From contig JAFYRH010000266.1 in NCBI GenBank assembly GCA_017559555.1, positions 1-7,388 on the forward strand: a stretch of DNA of 7,388 nucleotides, in the 5' to 3' direction. Origin of the DNA: Clostridia bacterium. GTDB taxonomy: Bacteria; Bacillota; Clostridia; Oscillospirales; CAG-272. The position numbers and the translations under genes were made by a program. The notes below the pieces were generated by a model, which was not told where the DNA came from, did not search any database, and saw only the letters and a list, made by a program, of their open reading frames with translations. Positions within the stretch are counted from its first letter, which is position 1, and each line of letters begins with the position of its first letter. Below are positions 1-5,816 of the stretch, one piece after another.

Positions 1-16
1 CCCTACCGATTGATTT
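1..16. repeat. Clipped end of a CCCTAC-tailed palindromic repeat
   Basis: The window opens with CCCTACCGAT, identical to the ten bases that close the intact repeat further on (226-235). In that copy these bases follow a GC-rich hairpin, so the hairpin of this copy probably lies just outside the window. The continuation ATTGATT also reappears at the far right end of the window, after another CCTAC. This is inference from a ten-base match plus shared flank. Confidence 0.4.
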
Positions 17-43
17 GTAATGCACAAAAATTTGTTTGCTTTC

Positions 44-71
44 TCGGGATGTCGAGGACGTCATCCCCTAC
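44..71 (+). repeat. Palindromic repeat, copy B (REP/MITE-like hairpin with CCCCTAC tail)
   Basis: This is a 28-base unit. It folds as a six-base-pair stem (GGGATG at 46-51 with CATCCC at 62-67), then a T-T mismatch, two further pairs and an AGGA loop, and ends in CCCCTAC. The same 28 bases occur in inverted orientation at 152-179 with 24 of 28 identities. All four differences fall in two stem pairs, where A-T/T-A becomes G-C/C-G and pairing is kept. It resembles REP-like intergenic palindromes. Alternatively, the two copies could be terminal inverted repeats of one 136-base element. Confidence 0.75.
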
Positions 72-151
72 AAAAGTTGTTTTAGAATCATACGCGTAAA
101 TAAATTTACCCCTTTCAAAAACCTCAAAGCGCGTAAAATGGTTGTTTCTTC

Positions 152-179
152 GTAGGGGGCGACGTCCTCGACGCCCCGA
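152..179 (-). repeat. Palindromic repeat, copy C (inverted relative to copy B)
   Basis: This is the reverse-complement partner of the 44-71 unit. It begins GTAGGG and ends CCCCGA on the + strand. Its stem is six G-C pairs, where the other copy has two A-T pairs. The two copies are separated by 80 AT-rich bases (72-151) with no coding content. The T-T mismatch, the CG/CG pairs and the AGGA loop (on the minus strand) are conserved. No target-site duplication is evident outside the pair. Confidence 0.75.
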
Positions 180-206
180 AAATGAGCGATTACCGTAAAC
201 AAAAAC

Positions 207-235
207 GGGCGATTCGTGAATCGCCCCCTACCGAT
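207..235 (+). repeat. Palindromic repeat, copy D, perfect inverted repeat with CCCTAC tail
   Basis: GGGCGATTC (207-215) and GAATCGCCC (218-226) form a perfect nine-base inverted repeat around GT, followed directly by CCTACCGAT. Aligned with copies B and C it has the same length from stem start to CTAC, the same outer GGGCG/CGCCC arms and the same tail, but a different inner stem. It therefore looks like another member of one repeat family whose hairpin, not its exact sequence, is maintained. There is no T-tract, so it is a poor intrinsic terminator. Confidence 0.75.
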
Positions 236-287
236 ATAACCACTTTTCAAAATTTAATGAATTTTTTCAAAAAAGAGAGAAAACATC

Positions 288-316
288 TTTACATTTTCAC
301 GTGGTCGTGTTAAAAT
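288..316 (+). promoter_or_regulatory. SigA-type promoter for the HD/membrane/Nudix operon
   Basis: A TTTACA -35 box (288-293) lies 17 bases from a TAAAAT -10 box (311-316), with a TGT just before the -10 box (308-310) that fits an extended -10 element. Transcription would start near 322-326, about 35 bases before the HD gene start. The spacer holds a short dyad, CACG-TGGT-CGTG (298-309). A similar CACG/CGTG dyad sits in the same place in the other promoter of the window (6961-6989), which may or may not mean a shared regulator. Confidence 0.65.
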
Positions 317-358
317 AAAATAAAGAATTATAATCCAATATAAAGTGAGGATTTATTT

Positions 359-949
359 ATGACCGCAAAAGAACGTTTTTTGGAAATTTATAACGAAAAA
401 ATTACCCGTGAGGGTGCCGACAAGCTGCTGGATTTTCTTCTCAACGGCAGTGACTTTTTTACCGCTCCTGCCAGCACGCGTTATCACGGTGCACACGAGG
501 GCGGACTCGTTGAGCACAGTCTCAACGTTTACGATTGCCTCGCGGATATGGCAGAGCGTTTGAAGGAACGCTATGGCATCGAATACACCGATGAGAGCAT
601 TGCCATTGCCGCTCTTTTGCACGACATTTGCAAGGTGAACTTCTACAAGACAAGCTATCGCAACGTCAAGGACGAGACCGGCAGATGGCAGAGTGTTCCT
701 TACTACACCATTGAGGATACACTTCCTTACGGTCACGGTGAGAAGTCTGCTTACATCGTTTCCGCTTATATGCGCCTGACACGTGACGAGGCATTTGCCA
801 TTCGTTATCACATGGGATTTTCGGGTACCGAGGACCCCGGCAACGTAGGTCGCGCACTGGAAATGTTCCCCTTGGCTTACGCTACCTGCTGTGCCGATAT
901 GGAAGCCGCCTTTTTGGTGGAAGGCAAGCTTGCGGGGGAGAATAAATGA
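359..949 (+). CDS. HD-domain metal-dependent phosphohydrolase
   Basis: This 196-residue soluble protein belongs to the HD superfamily, metal-dependent hydrolases of phosphomonoesters or phosphodiesters, often on nucleotides or RNA. The metal-binding set is complete in order: H53 (in VEHSLN), H88-D89 (in LLHDICK), H126 (in GHGEKS), H151 (in RYHMG) and D180 (in CADMEAA). The stretch around residues 32-57 (FFTAPAST, YHGAHEGGLVEHSLNVY) is typical of a group of about 200-residue HD hydrolases found in Firmicutes and their phages, and recalls the HD domain of the exoribonuclease YhaM. No OB-fold precedes it, unlike full YhaM. The start at 359 has a GAGGA site seven bases upstream and follows a good promoter. 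The last bases overlap the next gene by ATGA, implying translational coupling. The substrate cannot be read from sequence. Confidence 0.9.
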   Translation: MTAKERFLEIYNEKITREGADKLLDFLLNGSDFFTAPASTRYHGAHEGGLVEHSLNVYDCLADMAERLKERYGIEYTDESIAIAALLHDICKVNFYKTSYRNVKDETGRWQSVPYYTIEDTLPYGHGEKSAYIVSAYMRLTRDEAFAIRYHMGFSGTEDPGNVGRALEMFPLAYATCCADMEAAFLVEGKLAGENK

Positions 950-1611
950 GCAATCTGTCCGTTCGCACACGTCGCACCCTGATTCAGTTGTGCTATTTGT
1001 TGCCTGCTTTGTTCGGCATTGCTTTGCTGATATATGCCGCTGTTCCGCACCTTTGGTTTGTGTATAACAAAGAGGCGTATTCCACAATGGATCTTTTTGA
1101 GTTGCAGGGCAATGCGTGGGAATTCTATGAGCAGATCCAAGCGGGCAAAATCGAAAGCACTTCAGCGGTTGTTTGGTTTGAGCAGCTTTTGCCCGTTGTA
1201 AGCGCACTGTTTTGGATTTTACCCGTTATTTATGCCTTTTTCGCGCTTGCCATTACCGTTTGCTCTTTGGTGGCATTCTCCTATGAACCCACCACGCGTA
1301 TTGCCAATCGCACCAAACGTATTTTGCATTTGATCTGTCCCAATCGCATTACCTATTTGCTTTTTCCGCTTTTGCCGTTGTTCTCGTCTCTTTTGCCGCA
1401 GCTGCTTTTGTGGCTCTACCAATGGCAGGGCATGAACATTCGTCTTTACACGTTCTTTGTGGCGGATTGGGTGCTCGTGCTTGTTTTTGCTCTTCTCAAC
1501 GCGGTGGCGTTTATTCTTTTGCTCCCGTTGCAAAGTGAGTCACGTATGGATATGTTCCGCATTTATAAGTCGGGCGCACAGGTCAAAAGACAAGGAGACG
1601 AAAAGATATGA
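946..1611 (+). CDS. Four-helix integral membrane protein of unknown function
   Basis: I do not recognise a family for this 221-residue protein. Hydrophobic segments lie at about residues 11-31, 80-110, 134-156 and 171-194. Charge distribution predicts both ends inside: RTRR at 7-10, a basic loop at 111-133 (with NRTKR), and a basic tail (KSGAQVKR). That leaves an external loop of about 45 residues (35-79) with several acidic and aromatic residues, and a short second outer loop. There is no signal peptide beyond the first helix and no catalytic motif. The start overlaps the HD gene stop by ATGA and has a GGGGGAG site five bases upstream. The stop overlaps the Nudix start in the same way. Placement between two soluble hydrolases suggests a membrane partner or anchor, which is inference only. 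Confidence 0.85.
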   Translation: MSNLSVRTRRTLIQLCYLLPALFGIALLIYAAVPHLWFVYNKEAYSTMDLFELQGNAWEFYEQIQAGKIESTSAVVWFEQLLPVVSALFWILPVIYAFFALAITVCSLVAFSYEPTTRIANRTKRILHLICPNRITYLLFPLLPLFSSLLPQLLLWLYQWQGMNIRLYTFFVADWVLVLVFALLNAVAFILLLPLQSESRMDMFRIYKSGAQVKRQGDEKI

Positions 1612-2072
1612 AACAGACGACCCTTTGTTATTTGGAACGTGGCGACGAATATTTGATGCTCCATCGCATCAAAAAGAAGAATGACGAAAACCACGATAAA
1701 TGGATAGGTGTTGGCGGCAAGTTTGAGGCAGGCGAGAGCCCCGAGGACTGTATGCACCGCGAGATCTTTGAGGAAACGGGTCTCACCGTGACCGATTACC
1801 GTTATCGCGGCATCGTCACTTTTGTTTCGGATATTTACGAAACCGAATATATGCACCTCTTTACCGTTACCGATTGGACGGGGGAGGCACGCGAGTGCGA
1901 CGAGGGCGAGCTTGCGTGGATCAAAAAGAAAAAGCTCTTTGACCTGACCTTGTGGCAGGGAGACCGCATTTTCTTGAAGCTTTTGCAAGAGGATGTGCCG
2001 TTCTTCTCCCTCAAACTCACCTACCGCGGTGACGAATTGCAAGAAGCCGTTTTGAATGGCAAAAAAATTTAA
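1608..2072 (+). CDS. Nudix hydrolase, MutT/8-oxo-dGTP diphosphatase-like
   Basis: This 154-residue protein carries an intact Nudix box at residues 37-59: G37, five residues, E43, seven residues, R51-E52, I53, E55-E56, G58-L59. The glutamates bind the Mg2+ that drives cleavage of a nucleoside diphosphate linked to another group. The approach to the box (LMLHRIKKKNDENHDKWIGV) matches Firmicutes proteins usually annotated as 8-oxo-dGTP diphosphatases, so clean-up of oxidised nucleotides is the likeliest role. Substrate assignment inside this superfamily from sequence is weak. The start overlaps the stop of the membrane-protein gene by ATGA, with AGGAGA nine bases upstream. It is the last gene of the first unit; a 146-base gap follows. 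Confidence 0.93.
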   Translation: MKQTTLCYLERGDEYLMLHRIKKKNDENHDKWIGVGGKFEAGESPEDCMHREIFEETGLTVTDYRYRGIVTFVSDIYETEYMHLFTVTDWTGEARECDEGELAWIKKKKLFDLTLWQGDRIFLKLLQEDVPFFSLKLTYRGDELQEAVLNGKKI

Positions 2073-2078
2073 GTTATC

Positions 2079-2094
2079 TACAAAACCATTTGTA
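2079..2094. repeat. Small inverted repeat TACAAA-ACCA-TTTGTA
   Basis: This is a perfect six-base dyad with a four-base centre, lying seven bases after the Nudix stop codon. It is AT-rich and would make only a weak RNA hairpin with no T-run after it, so it is not a convincing terminator. It could be an operator-like site for the downstream genes, or chance. Confidence 0.3.
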
Positions 2095-2130
2095 AACATC
2101 CCCTTTAGTTCAAGTCATTTGTTAGAGAAT

Positions 2131-2195
2131 TTTTTGGAAAGGGTGCGGGAAAACGCTTTTTTCTCAAAAAAGGTTTTCCCGCAATCTTCCTAAAA
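2131..2195. repeat. Long near-perfect palindrome/hairpin before the nuclease gene
   Basis: The core pairs 2145-2162 with 2166-2182: 17 base pairs with one bulged G (2155) and a CTC loop (2163-2165). GCGGGAAAAC pairs with GTTTTCCCGC, then CTTTTTT with AAAAAAG. Imperfect pairing continues outward (GGAAAG at 2136-2141 with CTTCC at 2186-2190, then TTTT/AAAA), giving about 65 bases of dyad. The T-run lies inside the stem and not after it, so this is not a standard intrinsic terminator. It may be a mobile palindromic element, an attenuator or an RNA-processing site. It separates the Nudix unit from the nuclease/ATPase unit. Downstream genes have no clear promoter of their own. Confidence 0.75.
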
Positions 2196-2218
2196 GTCTG
2201 TAAGAAAGGAGCAATCTT

Positions 2219-3283
2219 ATGAAACTGATTCATTGTGCCGATATCCATCTCGATTCCCCGATGGAGACAAATTTGTCGGCTGATAAAGCAAGAGAACGCA
2301 AACTGGAGATTCGCTCCACCTTTGCACGTCTTGTGCGCACGGCTACCGACGAGGGGGTCGAAGCCGTTTTGATAGCAGGCGACCTGTTCGATGGTGCACG
2401 TGTGACAAAGAGCACCGAAAATTATGTGCTTGATTTGATTGCATCCCACCCGATGATTGATTTCTTCTATCTTTCGGGCAATCACGACCAAGGCAGTACA
2501 CTTGCAAATACCGCGCAACTACCCGCCAATCTTTACACGTTTGGCAAGCTATGGTCTACCTACCGTCGCGGTAACGTTGCCATTACGGGCGCGTCTGTTC
2601 CCGATGCCGATACGCTTTCTCTCAACGCAGAGGACGTGAACATTCTGCTCCTGCATGGGCAGGAACGTCGCAGTGCGGGTGTAGCAGGGGAGGATATCAT
2701 CCACCTCGGCAAATTTAAAAATAAGAATATCGACTATGCGGCACTCGGTCACATTCACGAGCATCGCGTGATGCGCTTGGATGCGCGCGGAACTGCCGCT
2801 TATAGCGGATGTCTCGAGGGTCGCGGATTTGATGAATGCGGCACCAAGGGCTACGTGCTTTTGAATATTGAGGGTGGTCGCGTATCGCACCGTTTTGTTC
2901 CGTTTGCCACACGTACACTCCACACTGTAGAGTGCGATGTTACGGGCTTTTCTTCGGGACTTGATTTGGAGGAGCGGATGCTTGCATCGGTTGCTCATAT
3001 TGTCGCCGCAGATATGGTTAAAGTTGTCCTCACGGGTACCTGCCCAACAGAGACAATGCTTGATTTGTCGCATTTGCGCGGTGTACTTACCGAACGTTTC
3101 TACTTTGCCAAAATCAAGGATGAGACACGCCTTTCTATCAACGCCGAAGATTACGCTCACGATATTTCCCTCAAGGGTGAATTTGTGCGCCGTGTGATGG
3201 CTTCCTCACTCTCCGAAACCGAAAAAGAACGCGTCATTGCCTGCGGTTTCCGCGCTTTGTCGGGAGAGGAGCTTGGCTTATGA
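2219..3283 (+). CDS. SbcD/YhaO-like metallophosphoesterase (DNA repair exonuclease subunit)
   Basis: This is a 354-residue calcineurin-like phosphoesterase of the Mre11/SbcD type, the nuclease subunit that works with the ATPase encoded next to it. The di-metal site is complete: D8 and H10 (CADIHLD), D55 (AGDLFD), N88-H89 (SGNHD), H146 (LLLHG), and H178/H180 (LGHIHE). The later YSGCLEGRGFDE stretch (195-206) is typical of YhaO-type proteins in Firmicutes and differs from the YSGS-x-GR form of classical SbcD. Residues from about 234 form the C-terminal region, which probably contacts the ATPase. The start at 2219 has AAGGAG seven bases upstream. The end overlaps the ATPase gene by ATGA, so the two are made in coupled fashion. 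The function is expected to be Mn2+-dependent cleavage of DNA ends or hairpins, inferred from the family. Confidence 0.93.
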   Translation: MKLIHCADIHLDSPMETNLSADKARERKLEIRSTFARLVRTATDEGVEAVLIAGDLFDGARVTKSTENYVLDLIASHPMIDFFYLSGNHDQGSTLANTAQLPANLYTFGKLWSTYRRGNVAITGASVPDADTLSLNAEDVNILLLHGQERRSAGVAGEDIIHLGKFKNKNIDYAALGHIHEHRVMRLDARGTAAYSGCLEGRGFDECGTKGYVLLNIEGGRVSHRFVPFATRTLHTVECDVTGFSSGLDLEERMLASVAHIVAADMVKVVLTGTCPTETMLDLSHLRGVLTERFYFAKIKDETRLSINAEDYAHDISLKGEFVRRVMASSLSETEKERVIACGFRALSGEELGL

Positions 3284-5811
3284 AACTGATTCGATTACAC
3301 GTTGAAAACTTTGGCAAGCTGCAAAATTTCGAGTATTCTTTTGAGAATGGCTTGAACGTTCTTTTGCAAGAGAACGGTTGGGGCAAGAGCACTTTGGCGG
3401 CATTCATTAAGGCAATGCTTTACGGTATGCCTGCCAGCAGCAAGCAATCTCTTGACGAAAACGAACGCAAAAAATATATGCCTTGGCAGGGTGGAGCTTA
3501 TGGCGGCAGTCTTGAGTTTTCCACCGCCACGGGCAAATACCGCATTGAACGCTTCTTTGGCGCAAAAGAGAGCGGTGACAGCTTTACTCTTTACGACCTT
3601 GCCACAAACTGCGAGAGCCGTCGATACTCCTCAAACGTTGGCGCGGAACTCTTTGGCATCGATGCCGACGGTTTTGCGCGCACGGTTTATCTTTCGCAAC
3701 ATGCAGTGATCGCCAAGGGCGATAACAACAGTATTACGGCAAAGCTTAGCGATCTGCTCGATGACGTCGATGACATCGGCAGCTTTGATGATGCTATGGC
3801 GGCGCTTGATAAGCGCAGAAAATATTACAAAATGACGGGCGAGAGAGGTCGCATTGCCGATATCGAACGCGAGATTGCAAGCCTTCGCGCACAAATCGAG
3901 CAGCTTACTCGCACCGAGGATATGATGCACCAAAAAGAGGCAGAAAAGACCCTTCTCGCAGAGCGGATCAAAGAGGCAAGTGCTACTATTGACGGTGTGC
4001 GCGCTGCTTTGCGTCGCGCAGGTGTCGCACGCGAACGCGCGGCTTTGATGGCGCAAAAGGAGAGAATGCAAAAAGAACTTTCCACTCTTGAAGCCTCGGC
4101 TTGCTCCTTGGATGCCTGCTTAAAAGGGAAGCACCCCTCTCCCGAAGAAATTGACAAAAAGCGTACTGTGCTGAGTGAAATTTACACGGCACGTGCACGT
4201 GCTAATGAAATTGCTTCCATTGCAACACAAACCGAAAAATACGAAATCTTAAAATCCGATTTTGGTGGCACGCTTCCCGGTCGCGAGGATTTTGCGGCAA
4301 TGCTTGCCGAAAATTTGGAACTGCAAAATATTGCTCACCGTGAGGCGAGCTTGGGTGCTCCTGCTACTTCTGTCGCAACACGTCGTTTTGCGCACAAGGC
4401 ACCGCCTCTTGAAGCGGATATCAAATCGCTTTTGGATGCACTCACAGCCGAAGAAGCGGCACAAACTACAAAACGCGCGCAAAAGGGAAGCGGACAACGC
4501 ATACCTGCCATCATTTGTCTTATTCTCGCCGTAGCGGCATCCATTGCGGCATTTGCAATTACGCCCATTTTGCTTGGTGTTGCGGCTGTTTTGGGAATCC
4601 TTTCCGCTGTGTTTTTCTTGAAAAAAGATGCGCAAGAAGATTCTGCTTCCAACGCGCAAAATGCGGCACAATCCGCCGCGCAGGAAATGCTCTCGGATTA
4701 CGGTTTTTCCACCAATGGCAATTTGCGCGATTCTTTAACCGAACTCTCTCTGCTTGCTCGCCAATGGCGCGAGGAATCTGAGGCAGAGCAAAAACGTGCA
4801 AGGACGTTGCAGGCTTTGCGCGCCAAAAAGCAACAGATATTGCGCGGATTGCAAGAAAAATTCCGTGCCTTGGAAATCATTCTGCCTCCCAAAAACGACT
4901 ACCGTGACGATATTGAGGCTTTACGCCGCGACGTTGCTCGCATTACAAGAGCCACTGCGGAGACAGAGCAACGCACACGCCGTCACGAGGCGGCACTTGC
5001 CGAGCAAAAGCGCTTGCAGGCAGAATTGACACCGTTCTTGCGTTATTTCGATCCCGACGGCAAAATGAAGCCTGCCGAATGCCTTGATCGCGTGCAGGAA
5101 TGGGAAACCGAATACCGTCGACTTTCCCGTCGCATTCCGCAGCTGCGCGAGGAACTGACAAACTTTATTGCCGAAAAAGGACTTTCCCATCAAACAGAAA
5201 CGACCGATGCGTTTCTTCCCGATGTGGATGCCTTGACTGCACGTGAAAGAACCTTGCAAAAAGAACTTTCCGAGTTACAGAGTCGTCAGGCAGAGCTTAC
5301 AAGCCACATTGCAAGACTTGCGACCGATGCCGAACGTCTTCCCGAAATAGAGGCTACGGTTCGCGCGCTCGAAGAAGAGCTTTTGGTCTCTCGTGCCAAC
5401 AGCGCAACCATTGCCAATACAGCACAGTTTTTGGAGGAAGCCAAATCGGGGCTTTCCACACGGTATCTTGTAGATATGCAAAACAGTTTTTCTGCATTCT
5501 TGCAAATGCTTATGGAGAAGGATGCTCCCGAATCGGTGATGGATACTTCCTTTAAGGTCAAGCTTCGCGAAAGCGGAAAAACACAACATCCCGAATCCTT
5601 GAGCCAAGGCTGGCGCGATGCCGTACAATTTTGTGTACGCCTCTCGCTTGCAGATGCTTTGTATGCGGAAGGGGAAAAGCCGCCCATTATTTTGGACGAC
5701 CCCTTTGTCAACTTGGATGAGCGTCGCTTGGAAGCCGCAAAGAGATTGCTTGTAGCGCTTTCGGGCAAATATCAAATTTTGTATTTGGTATGCCATGCGG
5801 AGCGGAGGTAA
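3280..5811 (+). CDS. SMC/Rad50-like ATPase, SbcC/YhaN-type, with central transmembrane hairpin
   Basis: This 843-residue protein has the SMC/Rad50 plan: an N-terminal ATPase half, long coiled coils and a C-terminal ATPase half. The Walker A is ENGWGKST (31-38), with Q30 where the first P-loop glycine is usual. The Q-loop glutamine is Q140 (LSQH). The signature is LSQGW (774-778) in place of LSGGQ. The Walker B is IILDD (803-807), the D-loop NLD (811-813) and the switch histidine H839. Charged heptad-rich segments span about 188-400 and 450-720. Between them, residues 408-447 are two hydrophobic stretches, predicted as a membrane hairpin, and no CxxC zinc hook is present. SbcC and Rad50 are typically soluble and hooked, so this fits the YhaN-like branch better. 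The start has GAGGAG eight bases upstream and overlaps the nuclease stop by ATGA. It should act with that nuclease in ATP-dependent DNA processing. Confidence 0.92.
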   Translation: MKLIRLHVENFGKLQNFEYSFENGLNVLLQENGWGKSTLAAFIKAMLYGMPASSKQSLDENERKKYMPWQGGAYGGSLEFSTATGKYRIERFFGAKESGDSFTLYDLATNCESRRYSSNVGAELFGIDADGFARTVYLSQHAVIAKGDNNSITAKLSDLLDDVDDIGSFDDAMAALDKRRKYYKMTGERGRIADIEREIASLRAQIEQLTRTEDMMHQKEAEKTLLAERIKEASATIDGVRAALRRAGVARERAALMAQKERMQKELSTLEASACSLDACLKGKHPSPEEIDKKRTVLSEIYTARARANEIASIATQTEKYEILKSDFGGTLPGREDFAAMLAENLELQNIAHREASLGAPATSVATRRFAHKAPPLEADIKSLLDALTAEEAAQTTKRAQKGSGQRIPAIICLILAVAASIAAFAITPILLGVAAVLGILSAVFFLKKDAQEDSASNAQNAAQSAAQEMLSDYGFSTNGNLRDSLTELSLLARQWREESEAEQKRARTLQALRAKKQQILRGLQEKFRALEIILPPKNDYRDDIEALRRDVARITRATAETEQRTRRHEAALAEQKRLQAELTPFLRYFDPDGKMKPAECLDRVQEWETEYRRLSRRIPQLREELTNFIAEKGLSHQTETTDAFLPDVDALTARERTLQKELSELQSRQAELTSHIARLATDAERLPEIEATVRALEEELLVSRANSATIANTAQFLEEAKSGLSTRYLVDMQNSFSAFLQMLMEKDAPESVMDTSFKVKLRESGKTQHPESLSQGWRDAVQFCVRLSLADALYAEGEKPPIILDDPFVNLDERRLEAAKRLLVALSGKYQILYLVCHAERR

Positions 5812-5816
5812 CGTCT

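Larger units (their letters stand above)
1..358. other. Non-coding 5' region with a palindromic repeat cluster and a promoter
   Basis: No credible gene lies here. The only open frame, on the minus strand across about 68-250, runs through repeat copies and has no recognisable protein content. The first 235 bases hold several GC-rich palindromic units with a CCCTAC tail, listed separately, set in AT-rich spacer. From 241 on the sequence is AT-rich, with a T6-C-A6 dyad at 262-274, the SigA promoter at 288-316 and the ribosome binding site of the HD-domain gene (GTGAGGA, 345-351). The end of the gene that should lie upstream of position 1 is not visible. Confidence 0.75.

Noticed and set aside
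44..235. CRISPR-like array
   Set aside because: Copies are in mixed orientation, unevenly spaced and individually palindromic with varied stems, and no cas genes are present.
68..250. Minus-strand 60-codon open frame in the 5' intergenic region
   Set aside because: It runs through palindromic repeat copies, and its translation shows no family resemblance.
353..1207. Long minus-strand open frame (284 codons) opposite the HD and membrane-protein genes
   Set aside because: It is antisense to two well-supported coding regions, has no recognisable domain and crosses the ATGA junction of the + strand genes. It is a codon-bias shadow.
1563..2099. Minus-strand 178-codon open frame opposite the Nudix gene
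   Set aside because: The + strand carries a perfect Nudix box with a good ribosome binding site; the antisense frame has no motif.
2145..2182. Intrinsic terminator for the Nudix operon
   Set aside because: The stem is strong but no T-run follows it (the sequence continues CAATCTTCC); the T-tract is inside the stem. Termination here is possible but not supported by the usual pattern.
2549..3160. Minus-strand 203-codon open frame opposite the nuclease gene
   Set aside because: It overlaps conserved metallophosphoesterase motifs on the + strand and has no recognisable content of its own.
5790..5816. Upstream ATG for hemW inside the ATPase gene
   Set aside because: HemW proteins begin close to the LYLHIPFC segment, and GGAGG is correctly spaced for the ATG at 5817 but lies downstream of 5790.
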